A stretch of 64,000 nucleotides of DNA from Flavobacterium aerium (GTDB taxonomy: Bacteria > Bacteroidota > Bacteroidia > Flavobacteriales > Flavobacteriaceae). Numbering within the stretch: position 1 is the stretch's first letter; each line of letters starts with the position of its first letter. The position numbers and the translations under genes were made by a program. Of the stretch, positions 43,547-53,485 are shown piece by piece. The stretch is taken from the NCBI RefSeq assembly GCF_030766725.1, contig NZ_JARQWR010000007.1:124001-188000 (forward strand). The letters run 5' to 3'. The notes below the pieces were generated by a model. That model was not told the origin of the DNA. It ran no database searches and was given only the letters and a program-made list of their open reading frames with translations.

Positions 43547-44956
43547 CTATTTTTTATCTGGGAAAATCTTCCCTGGGTTTAATATTCCATTAGGATCAAA
43601 AAGGTTTTTAATTCCTCTCATCAGTTGTAATTGCGTTTCATTGAAAGCAATATCCATATAATTTTTCTGTACTAATCCTATTCCATGTTCTCCAGAAAGT
43701 GTTCCTTTTAAACTTACAGTCAATTCAAATATTTCCCGAATACCTTTTGGCACTTCCGTTTTCCATTCTTCATCTGTCATTGTACTTTTTATGATATTGA
43801 CATGTAGATTTCCATCTCCAGCATGTCCATAACAAATGGATTTGAATCCGTATTTATTTCCAATCGTTTTAATTCCTTCTAATAATTGGGGTAATTCATA
43901 TCTTGGAACTACCGTATCTTCTTCTTTATATACTGAATTGGATTTGACTGCTTCTGCCACATTTCTTCTTAATTTCCAAAGGGCATTCTTTTGGTCAGCT
44001 GTATCAGCAAATAAAATCTCATCGCATTCAAAATTCTCCATAATTTGGCTTATTTTTTCTGCTTCTGCAAAAAGTATATCTAAATCATTTCCATCAACTT
44101 CTATTAGTAAGTGGGCTTGGATTTCTTCTTTAATTGGAATACTAATTCCATCAATAAATTTCAATGTCCAATCAATTGCATCGCGCTCCATGAACTCTAA
44201 TGCTGATGGGGTAATTCCTGCTCTAAAAACCGCAGAAACTGCTTCACAGGCTTTATATGACGAATAAAATGGCACTAACATCAATACATTCTGTGTAGGA
44301 TAAGGCGCTAACTTCATTACAATTTTTGTAATCACTCCCAAAGTTCCTTCACTACCCACCATTAGTTGGGTTAAATTATATCCAGTTGAATTTTTCAAGG
44401 TATTGGCACCCGTCCAAATTATTTCACCTGTTGGTAAAACTACTTCCAAATTCAATACATAATCTTTTGTAACACCATATTTTACAGCACGGGCACCTCC
44501 TGCATTTTCAGCTACATTTCCTCCAATAAAACAAGATCCTCGACTACTCGGATCGGGTGGATAAAATAAGCTTTTCTCCATAACGGTTTCCTGTAATACT
44601 TGTGTTACTACACCTGGTTCTACCGTTACTTGAAGGTTTTTTTCATCAATATCCAAAATTTCATTAAATCTTTCCATCGACAATCCTATTCCTCCAAAGA
44701 TACTTAAAGCTCCTCCACTCAAGCCTGTTCTAGCTCCAATAGGAATCACCGGAATATTATGTTGATTAGCAAGGATTAATACTTTTGATATTTCTTGTGC
44801 TGTTCTTGGCTTTATGACCACATGGGGTGGAAAAGAATAGTCTTCAGTTTCATCGTGTCCATATTTTTTTCGAGTTTCCTCGTCTGTAAAAAGAAATGAT
44901 TGCCCTACAATTTCTTGAAGTTGAGCAATCATTTCTGGAGCTATAGTAGCATTCAT
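43547..44956 (-). CDS. FAD-linked oxidase (GlcD/D-2-hydroxyacid dehydrogenase type)
   Basis: 469 residues. FAD PCMH domain: PVIPIGARTGLSGGALSIFG, VEPGVVTQVLQETVMEKSLF, PDPSSRGSCFIGGNVAENAG, MVGSEGTLGVITKIVMKL. The C-terminal cap has FKSICYGHAGDGNLHVNII and LSGEHGIGLVQKNYMD. It oxidises D-lactate, glycolate or D-2-hydroxyacids; no partner GlcE/F gene is near. On the same strand as the symporter downstream and the isochorismatase gene 29 nt upstream. Confidence 0.92.
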   Translation of the reverse strand: MNATIAPEMIAQLQEIVGQSFLFTDEETRKKYGHDETEDYSFPPHVVIKPRTAQEISKVLILANQHNIPVIPIGARTGLSGGALSIFGGIGLSMERFNEILDIDEKNLQVTVEPGVVTQVLQETVMEKSLFYPPDPSSRGSCFIGGNVAENAGGARAVKYGVTKDYVLNLEVVLPTGEIIWTGANTLKNSTGYNLTQLMVGSEGTLGVITKIVMKLAPYPTQNVLMLVPFYSSYKACEAVSAVFRAGITPSALEFMERDAIDWTLKFIDGISIPIKEEIQAHLLIEVDGNDLDILFAEAEKISQIMENFECDEILFADTADQKNALWKLRRNVAEAVKSNSVYKEEDTVVPRYELPQLLEGIKTIGNKYGFKSICYGHAGDGNLHVNIIKSTMTDEEWKTEVPKGIREIFELTVSLKGTLSGEHGIGLVQKNYMDIAFNETQLQLMRGIKNLFDPNGILNPGKIFPDKK

Positions 44957-44985
44957 CTAAGCTATATTTTAGTATATATTAATCT

Positions 44986-45630
44986 TTATTCGTAAGCTTT
45001 ACCTTCTAATTTCACTTCTGTATTCTCCTTTATTGTTTGAATAAAATCGGAGTGTTGCATCGGTTGACTAAACATAGGGAAATCTTTTTCCAAAGCATTG
45101 TCATGTTCCTCCTGACTTAAAGTTGCACAGCAATCGGTAAGTGTAATTACATTATACCCTTTTTCATAGGCCGTACGCATCGTTGATTCTACACAACAGT
45201 TCGTCAAAAAACCAGCTAGCATAATGTTTTTAATCCCCATACTTCTCAATATGAAATCCAAATTTGTACTGGCAAAGCCACACAATCCTCTTTTTCCTTC
45301 AATAACAATATCTGTATCATGAGGTTTTAATACTCCTACAATTTCGGATCCCCACTTATTTTTTTTGAAGGCTCCATTATCTACTACTCCTTTCAGAATC
45401 CCATAAGGATTTGGAGTTAGTTCATGATAATCTTCTGTAAAAGAAATAGGAACGTGTACAATATGAATCCCTGCTCTTCGGGCTTCTCTAACTGTTTTCA
45501 CTGTATTTTCCAACATATTATTTGCTTCCATAACTGCTTTTACAGCTGGATAGAATACTCCTCCTTCTGAGGTAAAATCATGTTGAAATTCAATTAGAAC
45601 GAGTGCTGATTCTTTTGGTTTAAGTTTCAT
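44986..45630 (-). CDS. Isochorismatase-family cysteine hydrolase
   Basis: 214 residues. Catalytic triad pattern: SALVLIEFQHDFTSEGG (Asp), DTDIVIEGKRGLCGFASTNL (Lys), MLAGFLTNCCVESTMRTAYE (Cys, after a non-proline cis bond). Cytosolic amidase of unknown substrate. 4 nt from the DoxX gene, and in one direction with DoxX and YceI genes: an operon likely responding to redox or electrophile stress. Confidence 0.9.
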   Translation of the reverse strand: MKLKPKESALVLIEFQHDFTSEGGVFYPAVKAVMEANNMLENTVKTVREARRAGIHIVHVPISFTEDYHELTPNPYGILKGVVDNGAFKKNKWGSEIVGVLKPHDTDIVIEGKRGLCGFASTNLDFILRSMGIKNIMLAGFLTNCCVESTMRTAYEKGYNVITLTDCCATLSQEEHDNALEKDFPMFSQPMQHSDFIQTIKENTEVKLEGKAYE

Positions 45631-45634
45631 ATGA

Positions 45635-46075
45635 TTATAAGTTATAATGATGTCTTGGATTCATTTTTCTGGATATAAAGTGATCTATAGAATATTTCCC
45701 TCCTCCAGTAACTAATAATAAAAGGTAGGCCAATAAATAGTGTCCTCCCAGTTCTTGTTTTTCAAACCCATCTGCGCTATGTATAACAAATACAGCAATA
45801 ATCATTGTGATAATTAATGGAATTACTACCAGTCTTGTTCCTAAACCAATTAATAACAATACAGAACATATCACTTCGGCAAAAATAGCCAATGCTAATG
45901 AAAATGTATCTCCTACTCCTAATGGGTCTGGAAAAACAATGGGCTCTCCTGACATCCATAAATTTAGTTTTCCAAGCCCATGAGTCAACATAAATAGCGC
46001 TATCGTCACTCGAACAACTAAGATCATAATATTGTAAAAATATTTGTTCGGCGCTGTTTTAAATAATCTTTTCAT
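45635..46075 (-). CDS. DoxX-family membrane protein
   Basis: 146 residues with four helices: VVRVTIALFMLTHGLGKLNL, LALAIFAEVICSVLLLIGLG, VVIPLIITMIIAVFVIHSAD, and GHYLLAYLLLLVTGGGKYSI. Typical DoxX with GKYSIDHF at the end. Inner membrane; linked to oxidative or thiol stress in other bacteria. In the YceI-DoxX-isochorismatase run. Confidence 0.9.
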   Translation of the reverse strand: MKRLFKTAPNKYFYNIMILVVRVTIALFMLTHGLGKLNLWMSGEPIVFPDPLGVGDTFSLALAIFAEVICSVLLLIGLGTRLVVIPLIITMIIAVFVIHSADGFEKQELGGHYLLAYLLLLVTGGGKYSIDHFISRKMNPRHHYNL

Positions 46076-46099
46076 CTTTTAAATATTAAGCTTATTCTA

Positions 46100-46630
46100 T
46101 TATGCTTGCTTCACAAACTGTAAATGTGCAATCACTTTTACTTTTTCACTAACAGTCAATCCCCCACCTTCAATAACAGCATTCCAATTCAGTCCAAAAT
46201 CTTTACGATTAAGTGTTCCGGTCACTTCTAATCCTGCTTTTACATTTCCGTATCCATCTTTTGCTATTCCTCCAAATTCTCCTTCTAGTTCAATTGATTT
46301 TGTAACATCTCTAATCGTAAAATCTGCTACAATCTTAAGGTCTTCTCCTTTTTGTTTTACTGAACTTGTTTTAATATTCAATACAGGAAATTTTGCCGTA
46401 TCAAAAAAATCAGGTGAATTTAAATGCCCATCTCTCTGTTCATTATTTGTATCAACACTTTTTGTTTCAATTGAAACCTTTATTTCTGCCTGATCAAAGG
46501 AATCACCATCGGTTACTGCTTCACCAGTAAAATGCTGGAAAGATCCTGTTACAGTAGATATTACTAAATGTTTAACTTTAAATTGAATTTCTGAATGTGC
46601 TGGATCAATAGTCCATTTTGTACTTGACAT
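46100..46630 (-). CDS. YceI-family lipid-binding protein, without signal peptide
   Basis: 176 residues: KWTIDPAHSEIQFKVKHLVI, FQHFTGEAVTDGDSFDQAE, then DGYGNVKAGLEVTGTLNRKDFGL. A lipocalin-like polyisoprenoid-binding fold. No secretion signal is seen, so it is cytosolic, unlike E. coli YceI. First of the run with DoxX and isochorismatase. Confidence 0.9.
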   Translation of the reverse strand: MSSTKWTIDPAHSEIQFKVKHLVISTVTGSFQHFTGEAVTDGDSFDQAEIKVSIETKSVDTNNEQRDGHLNSPDFFDTAKFPVLNIKTSSVKQKGEDLKIVADFTIRDVTKSIELEGEFGGIAKDGYGNVKAGLEVTGTLNRKDFGLNWNAVIEGGGLTVSEKVKVIAHLQFVKQA

Positions 46631-46728
46631 ATATTGGGGTTTAATAGTTAATAGACTATAAATTTAACTAAAATGTCCCAATAAATGACTGCATTATTTC
46701 TTAAACTACTGTTATATATGCTTTCTGC

Positions 46729-47940
46729 TTAGGCTTTTTTCTTTTTCAAATTTGGTAAGAATACTGCTATAATACCTATTAATGGTAGGAATGCACACAA
46801 ATGATATACATATTCAATGCTTGTTTTATCGGCCAAATATCCTAATAAAGCTGATCCAAGACCTCCCATACCAAAAGCGAATCCAAAAAATAGCCCTGAA
46901 ACCATTCCTACTTTCTTTGGTAATAACTCTTGTGCATATACAAGTATCGCTGAGAATGCCGAGGCAATAATTACCCCGATAATTACTGATAGTATACCTG
47001 TCCAAAATAAATTAGCATAAGGTAACATTAATGTAAAAGGTGCTGCTCCAAGAATGGAGAACCAAATAATGTATTTTCTACCAAATTTATCTCCTAATGG
47101 GCCACCAATTAATGTTCCTGCTGCTACTGCTCCCAAAAACAGGAATAAATGGAACTGCGCGTCTTGTACTGACAATCCAAATTTCTCAATTAAGTAAAAA
47201 GTAAAATAGCTAGACATACTGGCCATGTAGAAATATTTTGAAAAAATCAGAACTAATAAGATTACTATAGACCAAACGATTTGAGATTTTGACAAATCTG
47301 GTAATTCAATTGCTTTCTTTTCGGCTTTAAGTCTTAAATGATTTTGATACCATACTGCTACTATACTTAAAATACATAGAGCAATAATGGAAACAATAAT
47401 AAACCATAGAATATGTCTTTGTCCATGTGGTACAACAATCCAAGCAACTAATAAGGGGCCAATTGCACTTCCTGCATTACCTCCTAACTGAAAGATCGAT
47501 TGTGCTAAACCTCTTTTTCCTCCTGAAGCTAAATAGGAAACACGGGATGATTCTGGATGAAAAATTGAAGATCCAATTCCTACCAAAATTACGGAAACCA
47601 ATATCATATGGAAATTTGCCGCAAAGGATAATACAACAATTCCTCCTGTGGTAAATATCATTCCTATTATCTGCGAAAAAGGTTGTGGTTTTTTATCGGT
47701 ATAAATCCCCACAAATGGTTGTAGGATTGAAGCTGCCATTTGATAGGCAAACGTAATCATACCAATTTGAGTAAAGGTTAGATTGTAGGATTCTTTAATT
47801 ATTGGATAAACCGAAGGAATAATAGATTGCAGCATGTCGTTCATTAGATGTGCAAATGCTATTGAGAACAGTATCGAATATACCGTTTTTTGTACTACTG
47901 GATTCTGTGCTGTAGCACTAATTGTAGATTCTTCTTTCAT
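46729..47940 (-). CDS. MFS transporter, fosmidomycin-resistance (Fsr) type
   Basis: 403 residues, 12 helices. FAHLMNDMLQSIIPSVYPII and GMITFAYQMAASILQPFVG match Fsr-type efflux pumps, and GIGSSIFHPESSRVSYLASG is the hallmark FHPE motif. Probable drug or metabolite export. 48 nt downstream of the AEC gene. Confidence 0.88.
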   Translation of the reverse strand: MKEESTISATAQNPVVQKTVYSILFSIAFAHLMNDMLQSIIPSVYPIIKESYNLTFTQIGMITFAYQMAASILQPFVGIYTDKKPQPFSQIIGMIFTTGGIVVLSFAANFHMILVSVILVGIGSSIFHPESSRVSYLASGGKRGLAQSIFQLGGNAGSAIGPLLVAWIVVPHGQRHILWFIIVSIIALCILSIVAVWYQNHLRLKAEKKAIELPDLSKSQIVWSIVILLVLIFSKYFYMASMSSYFTFYLIEKFGLSVQDAQFHLFLFLGAVAAGTLIGGPLGDKFGRKYIIWFSILGAAPFTLMLPYANLFWTGILSVIIGVIIASAFSAILVYAQELLPKKVGMVSGLFFGFAFGMGGLGSALLGYLADKTSIEYVYHLCAFLPLIGIIAVFLPNLKKKKA

Positions 47941-47988
47941 TGAATTACTTTAATTTATTTTGTGTATTGATGATTCTTTTAATTATTG

Positions 47989-48900
47989 TTATATATACCG
48001 CACAATACTATACCAGAAGGCTAGTGTAATGAAGGATATTGGAATTCCAAAACCAATCATCATACTACTTAATCTCGGCTTAAGCCCGTAGGATGCTGAT
48101 ACTATTGCTGCTGTAATCATAGGTGCCATTGCGGCTTCTATAATCGATATTTGTATTGGAATACCTTTTGCTTCAAAGACTTTAACGTATAGCAGATAAA
48201 TTAGGGCAGGCAATAACATTAATTTATAACCTAGTCCTAAAAATAGAAATTGCCAATGTTTGCTTTTTCTTTCTACTCTCAGTTGAAGCCCCACAGAGAT
48301 TAATGCCAATGGTGTGACAGTGCTTCCTAATTTTTGAAATACGGATTGAAAGGTATCTATAAAGTGTAAATCCATCAGATTCATAATGGATGCCAATAGG
48401 AATGCTACGAATGGCGGAAATAAAAAAACTTTTTTCAGAATATCAGAAAAATTAGGCTTGCCTTTGGAATAGATTGCGGCAGTTGCAATTCCTAATGTGG
48501 ATAGAATCACAAACGTTCCCGGTTGGTCTATAATAATGGCCGTTTTTATTCCTTCTTTTCCATATAAGGCTTCAATAACTGGAAATCCTACAAAGGCAGT
48601 ATTTCCTAATCCAGCTGTCAAAATCAAACAGCCTATTAGTTTTCTGGACCATCCAAAACATTTTCCCAGTATATTAAAAAAGATAAATGATCCTACAAAT
48701 GTAATCCAGGCGACTGCTAATGGAAATAACAGACTTTGATCTACTTTGATTTCTGGAATAAAATAAAAAGCTATGGCAGGTAACGAAATACAAATCACAA
48801 ATTGATTCAGTACATGATAACTATTGGTTGGAAATGATTTTACTTTTTGCAAAACCAAACCAATAGCTAAACAGAGGAAGATCAATAGTAGATTGTCCAT
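47989..48900 (-). CDS. AEC-family (auxin efflux carrier) transporter
   Basis: 303 residues, about 10 helices: LLIFLCLAIGLVLQKVKSF, LTAGLGNTAFVGFPVIEALY, PLALISVGLQLRVERK, and EAAMAPMITAAIVSASYGL. Membrane carrier of the AEC type, used for malate, malonate or similar anions. 12 nt downstream of the Bcr/CflA gene in a three-transporter run. Confidence 0.9.
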   Translation of the reverse strand: MDNLLLIFLCLAIGLVLQKVKSFPTNSYHVLNQFVICISLPAIAFYFIPEIKVDQSLLFPLAVAWITFVGSFIFFNILGKCFGWSRKLIGCLILTAGLGNTAFVGFPVIEALYGKEGIKTAIIIDQPGTFVILSTLGIATAAIYSKGKPNFSDILKKVFLFPPFVAFLLASIMNLMDLHFIDTFQSVFQKLGSTVTPLALISVGLQLRVERKSKHWQFLFLGLGYKLMLLPALIYLLYVKVFEAKGIPIQISIIEAAMAPMITAAIVSASYGLKPRLSSMMIGFGIPISFITLAFWYSIVRYI

Positions 48901-48912
48901 TTTTATTTTTAC

Positions 48913-50118
48913 TTATATATTTTGAAATTTTAATACTTTCTGTCTCAGATGAAAGAAACTGATGGTCATAAAGCTGATTGCTCCACATAGAAACATGCAG
49001 AATACCATTGGGAACATCGTTTCATCATGTAAGAAGCTTACTAATCCTGAAATGGTTGCACTACATAGCATCTGTAAAAACCCTAGTAATGCTGATGCAC
49101 TTCCTGCATTCTTCGTAAATGGTGCTAAGGCCAAGGCAGTAGCATTAGGAACAAACATTCCTAAGCAGAGTAAAAAACAGAATAGTAATACTATTAATAT
49201 CTTTTTATCAAGCATTTCAAGATGATATAAACTCAACAATATTAACGCGATACAACATAATAATACAGAAACTGTTGCAGCAACTTGAACCGTATTCCAT
49301 TTCATTAACAACAATCTATTTATTTGCGATCCTATAATTAAACCACAGGCATTGGCTCCAAAAATCCAACTGTATTCTGTTTCTGTGCTATTGAAATATT
49401 TCATAAAAACAAATGGTGATCCACTAATATAGGCAAACATTCCTGCCATAGCAATTCCTCCTGCTAGGGCATAAAATAGAAATGATTTATCTTCTAATAC
49501 TGTTTTATACTCCTGTAGTACATTCTGAAATGACAAGGACTTACTGGTATCGGGTTGTTTACTCTCGGGTAGGAAAAAATATACTGCTGCAATAAGTAAT
49601 AAACTGAATCCTGTAAGGAAATAAAATATTGTACGCCATGTTGAAACGCTCAAAACCCATCCTCCAATGGTAGGCGCTAGTACAGGTGCTACTCCAACAA
49701 TCAGCATTAGAATTGAAAATATTTTTGCAATCTCTGTTACTGGAAATAAATCTCTTACTATTGCCCTACTTACTACCATACCAACACATCCACCTAATGC
49801 CAATACTACACGCATACCAATCAACCAATTTATGGATGGGGATAATGCACAACCTATTGAAGCTAAAAGAAAGATTGATAATCCGAAAAGTAATGGTTTT
49901 TTTCGTCCGTATTTATCGGTAATTGGTCCATAAAAAAGTTGACCAATACTAATTCCTATAAAATAAGCTGTCAAAGACAGTCCTACTTGGGAGATATCGG
50001 TATTCAAACTTTTAGAAATTGATGGAAAAGCAGGGAGATACATATCTATGCTAAAAGGAGCCAATGCTGATAAACCACCTAAAATAAAGAGAATTGTATA
50101 TTTTTGTTTTATTGACAT
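48913..50118 (-). CDS. Bcr/CflA-family multidrug MFS transporter
   Basis: About 401 residues, 12 helices. ILGGLSALAPFSIDMYLPAF is the Bcr/CflA start (the DMYLPAFP motif), with FIGISIGQLFYGPITDKYGR (motif A), RKKPLLFG and VLALGGCVGMVVSRAIVRDL. I chose ATG 50118 (MSIKQKYTILF); the longer frame adds 15 residues. It is divergent from an AraC-type regulator gene and heads the run Bcr, AEC, Fsr. The regulator likely controls it. Confidence 0.9.
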   Translation of the reverse strand: MSIKQKYTILFILGGLSALAPFSIDMYLPAFPSISKSLNTDISQVGLSLTAYFIGISIGQLFYGPITDKYGRKKPLLFGLSIFLLASIGCALSPSINWLIGMRVVLALGGCVGMVVSRAIVRDLFPVTEIAKIFSILMLIVGVAPVLAPTIGGWVLSVSTWRTIFYFLTGFSLLLIAAVYFFLPESKQPDTSKSLSFQNVLQEYKTVLEDKSFLFYALAGGIAMAGMFAYISGSPFVFMKYFNSTETEYSWIFGANACGLIIGSQINRLLLMKWNTVQVAATVSVLLCCIALILLSLYHLEMLDKKILIVLLFCFLLCLGMFVPNATALALAPFTKNAGSASALLGFLQMLCSATISGLVSFLHDETMFPMVFCMFLCGAISFMTISFFHLRQKVLKFQNI

Positions 50119-50228
50119 TATAAAGCTTTTTTGCTGATGCAAATTTAGAACGGATACAATCAACTATATTTGTACTATTCTATCAGATACTTGTACAAAA
50201 CGATTAAGAAATATTCCTGTTATTTCCT

Positions 50229-51071
50229 ATGAAAAGATTTATTCAATTTGAGCCTCTTAAACTACTGTCTTTTGAGACTGATCAATGGGTTTTACCCGTT
50301 CATAATCATAACTATTATGAAATCATTTATATAAATAAAGGAACTGGCTTTCATAATTTGAATAATCAATCTGAAGATTATGAGCCCGGAAATTTATATT
50401 TACTAGGACCAAAAGACTTTCATGAATTCAATATTACGACTAAGACTCATTTTATCTATTTAAAATTTACACCTCAATACTTCAAAAATTTCACTCGTAA
50501 AGAAAATTACAATGAATGGAGTAAAGAAATGGATCATTTACTGAATAATATCCAACAAATAAATGGGAATTTAATTCAGGGAAAAGAGGATTTGACGTTA
50601 CTTTCTACCTTAATTCATCAAATCTTAATTCAACATGAAAAACATGATGTATATAGTCAAACTTTAGTCTATCAAATGATTGAAATATTGTTGACATTGG
50701 TTAAAAAAAATGTACTTAATCTTTCTCCTCATCAACCTTACGAGACTAAAAATGCTTACGATATGGAGGATTTATTATATTATATCGAGAAGAATATCCA
50801 ATTGCCCGAACAGCTTACGTTAAAAAAAATGGCAGATGAGTTTTTCTATTCTCCTAATTATCTTGGTATCTTATTCAAGAATAAAATGAATATTACGCTA
50901 CGGGATTATATTGCTCAATATAAAATAAATGCCATCAAACAGCGGCTTTTGCATAGCAATGTCTCTTTAAAAACGATTGCTAATGAATTCGGTTTTGTAG
51001 ATGAAAGTCATCTCAACAAATACTATAAGAAACACCAAGGCGTGAACCCTTCATCCCTAAAGAATAGTTAA
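50229..51071 (+). CDS. AraC-family transcriptional regulator
   Basis: 280 residues. An N-terminal cupin-like domain (HNHNYYEIIYINKGTGFHNL) is followed by a C-terminal double HTH (about 185-280: LTLKKMADEFFYSPNYLGIL, VSLKTIANEFGFVDESHLNK, YYKKHQGVNPSSLK). It is divergent from the Bcr/CflA exporter gene (110 nt). The inducer is unknown. Confidence 0.9.
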   Translation: MKRFIQFEPLKLLSFETDQWVLPVHNHNYYEIIYINKGTGFHNLNNQSEDYEPGNLYLLGPKDFHEFNITTKTHFIYLKFTPQYFKNFTRKENYNEWSKEMDHLLNNIQQINGNLIQGKEDLTLLSTLIHQILIQHEKHDVYSQTLVYQMIEILLTLVKKNVLNLSPHQPYETKNAYDMEDLLYYIEKNIQLPEQLTLKKMADEFFYSPNYLGILFKNKMNITLRDYIAQYKINAIKQRLLHSNVSLKTIANEFGFVDESHLNKYYKKHQGVNPSSLKNS

Positions 51072-51135
51072 ATTTTAAAAAAGTGTTTGTCCATCTAAGT
51101 TTTTACTATAATTTTGTAACATAATTTATTACAGT

Positions 51136-51543
51136 ATGATTTCAGGAAAATTTGCTATATCGACCCACATCCTTACTTTACTAGCGCAAACTCCAAACGA
51201 ATATTTGGCATCAGATTATATTGCGGGTAGCTTAAACATTCATCCTGTATTAGTACGAAAAGAGATAAGTAATCTTAAAAAAAATCATCTAGTTGAAAGT
51301 AAGGAAGGGAAAAATGGAGGAACAAAATTGATAAAATCTGCAAAAGATATTACCTTAGAAGATATTTTTAAAATAACTTTTGACAAAGTTACTTTGGGTT
51401 ATTCAAAAAATGAACCTAACCCGGCTTGCCCAGTTGGTAAACAAATAAACAATAACCTTGATCATTTGTATGATGATATTAATCAAAGTATTAGTACACA
51501 TTTAAAGAACATCAGTCTTGCAGAATTTGTAGAAAAATTTTAA
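51136..51543 (+). CDS. Rrf2-family transcriptional regulator
   Basis: 135 residues with winged helix: KFAISTHILTLLAQTPNEYL, ASDYIAGSLNIHPVLVRKEI, LKKNHLVESKEGKNGGTKL. One Cys (ACPVGKQ) near residue 97, so not an Fe-S IscR type. Rrf2 beside a NAD(P)H-binding protein is a common pair responding to electrophiles or thiol oxidation. 55 nt before the partner. Confidence 0.9.
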   Translation: MISGKFAISTHILTLLAQTPNEYLASDYIAGSLNIHPVLVRKEISNLKKNHLVESKEGKNGGTKLIKSAKDITLEDIFKITFDKVTLGYSKNEPNPACPVGKQINNNLDHLYDDINQSISTHLKNISLAEFVEKF

Positions 51544-51598
51544 TCTATTTTTTTACTCTAAACTGTAACAATTTTTATTATATAAAAACTTATTATTT

Positions 51599-52252
51599 AT
51601 GAAAGTAGCAATTATTGGAGCAACAGGATTTGTAGGCTCAAACATTTTAAACGAATTGATTTCAAGAAATCATGACATTACTGCCATCGCAAGAAATCCA
51701 GAAGCGACAAAAACTCAAAACAGTCAAGTAAAATGGGTTAAAGCAGACGTATTGCAAGTAGAAGAATTAAGTAAAGTATTAGCCGGTAATGATGTCGTGA
51801 TTAGCGCCTTTAATGCGGGATGGACTAACCCTAACTTATACAATGACTTTCTTGCTGGTTCAAGAGCAATTCAATCTGCTGTAAAAAAAGCAGGTGTAAA
51901 ACGATTCATCACTATTGGTGGTGCAGGAAGCTTATTTGCAGCTCCAAATTTACAGTTTGTAGATACTCCAGAATTTCCCGCAGAATATAAAGCAGGTGCT
52001 ACAGCTGCTCGTGATTATTTGAATGAAATTAAAAATGAAAAAGAAATTGATTGGGTATTCTTTAGTCCTGCATTAGAAATGCATCCTGGTATTTCGACTG
52101 GTAGAACTGGTCAATACAGAGTAGGTCTTGATACGCCAGTATTTGATGCTGATAACAGAAGTATTTTATCTGGTGAAGATTTAGCTGTAGTAATTGTTGA
52201 TGAAGCAGAACAGGCGAATCATCATCATCAACGTTTTACAGCAGCTTATTAA
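51599..52252 (+). CDS. NAD(P)H-binding protein of the SDR-a5/YwnB type
   Basis: 217 residues: VAIIGATGFVGSNILNELIS (Rossmann GxxGxxG), ITAIARNPEA, VWVKADVLQ-type segment, GVKRFITIGGAGSL and a His-rich C-terminus. Putative NADH-flavin or quinone reductase. Pairs with the upstream Rrf2 gene. Confidence 0.9.
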   Translation: MKVAIIGATGFVGSNILNELISRNHDITAIARNPEATKTQNSQVKWVKADVLQVEELSKVLAGNDVVISAFNAGWTNPNLYNDFLAGSRAIQSAVKKAGVKRFITIGGAGSLFAAPNLQFVDTPEFPAEYKAGATAARDYLNEIKNEKEIDWVFFSPALEMHPGISTGRTGQYRVGLDTPVFDADNRSILSGEDLAVVIVDEAEQANHHHQRFTAAY

Positions 52253-52302
52253 TTTACTATACTGGCAGCTTAAAGCTGATAATTCATATTGTCTAGCCCT
52301 GA

Positions 52303-52366
52303 ATGTTCAGTGTTTCATATTTAATTCTTAATTTTGAGTTGAAAATGGAACACTGGACATTTTTAT
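52303..52366 (+). terminator. Terminator-like hairpin after the NAD(P)H-binding gene
   Basis: ATGTTCAGTGTTTCAT and ATGGAACACTGGACAT pair with few mismatches, around an A/T loop; a T-run follows. It lies 28 nt before the meaB GTG. Confidence 0.6.
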
Positions 52367-52393
52367 TTAATTTTACATTTCTAAACTAATCGT

Positions 52394-53485
52394 GTGACAA
52401 ACTCTAAATTCAATAAAAGTGCTTTGCATGAAAAAGATGGTATTTCACGTCCTGAAATAGTCAGTGAATCTTCCGCTACGCAAATAAAAAAACTGCGAAA
52501 TAAACAACCTTCAGCAGAACAACTTATTGAAGCAATTTTACAAGGAGATAAAACGGCTTTAAGCAGAGCAATCACATTAGTTGAAAGCACAAATCCAACG
52601 CACTTAGAAAAAGCTAATCAGGTTATCAAAGCTTGTCTTCCATATGCCAGCAAATCATTAAGAATTGGTATAACGGGAGTTCCAGGTGTTGGTAAAAGTA
52701 CTTTCATTGAAGCCTTTGGAAAATATCTTACTGGTTTAGGGAAAAAAGTAGCTGTACTGGCTGTAGATCCTAGTAGTACTATTTCACATGGAAGTATTTT
52801 AGGGGATAAAACCCGAATGGAAGAATTAGTCAAAGATGAAAATGCTTACATTCGTCCATCTGCTTCTGGCGAAACCCTTGGAGGTGTTACTCGAAAAACG
52901 CGTGAAACAATAACTTTATGTGAAGCTTGTGGTTTTGATATGATTATTATTGAAACGGTAGGAGTTGGACAAAGTGAAACTGCCGTTCATAGCATGGTTG
53001 ATTTTTTTCTCCTTTTAAAACTTGCTGGAGCAGGTGACGAATTACAAGGTATAAAAAGAGGAATCATGGAAATGGCCGATGCGATAGTAATCAATAAAGC
53101 AGATGGTGATAATATAAAAAAGGCACGGTTTGCTAAAACTGAATTCAATAGAGCTTTGCATCTTTTCCCCGCAAAAAAATCAGGTTGGAATCCTAGAACC
53201 TCAACGTGTAGTTCAATAACACATGATGGAATTGATGAAATTTGGGGTATCATTCAGGATTTTGTCCAATTAACGAAAGAGAATCATTATTTTGATCAAA
53301 AAAGAAAAGAGCAAAATCAATATTGGCTTGTCGAAACAATTAATGAACAGCTCAAATTACATTTCTATAATCACCCTGAAGTACTGAGTTTATTGGATTC
53401 ACAAAAAAAAGCGGTACAAAACGATGAAATATCACCCTTTTCTGCCGCTAATCTTTTACTAGATAAGTATTTTAAATCCATATAA
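52394..53485 (+). CDS. meaB: Methylmalonyl-CoA mutase-associated GTPase MeaB
   Basis: 363 residues. G3E/ArgK GTPase: GITGVPGVGKSTFIEAFG (Walker A), DPSSTISHGSILGDKTRM, IIIETVGVGQSET, VINKADGDN (G4). It guards and gates cofactor loading of methylmalonyl-CoA mutase. Start is GTG (52394); no upstream ATG. The mutase is not in the window, but a PduO-type adenosyltransferase is (35.5 kb). Single gene. Confidence 0.92.
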   Translation: MTNSKFNKSALHEKDGISRPEIVSESSATQIKKLRNKQPSAEQLIEAILQGDKTALSRAITLVESTNPTHLEKANQVIKACLPYASKSLRIGITGVPGVGKSTFIEAFGKYLTGLGKKVAVLAVDPSSTISHGSILGDKTRMEELVKDENAYIRPSASGETLGGVTRKTRETITLCEACGFDMIIIETVGVGQSETAVHSMVDFFLLLKLAGAGDELQGIKRGIMEMADAIVINKADGDNIKKARFAKTEFNRALHLFPAKKSGWNPRTSTCSSITHDGIDEIWGIIQDFVQLTKENHYFDQKRKEQNQYWLVETINEQLKLHFYNHPEVLSLLDSQKKAVQNDEISPFSAANLLLDKYFKSI

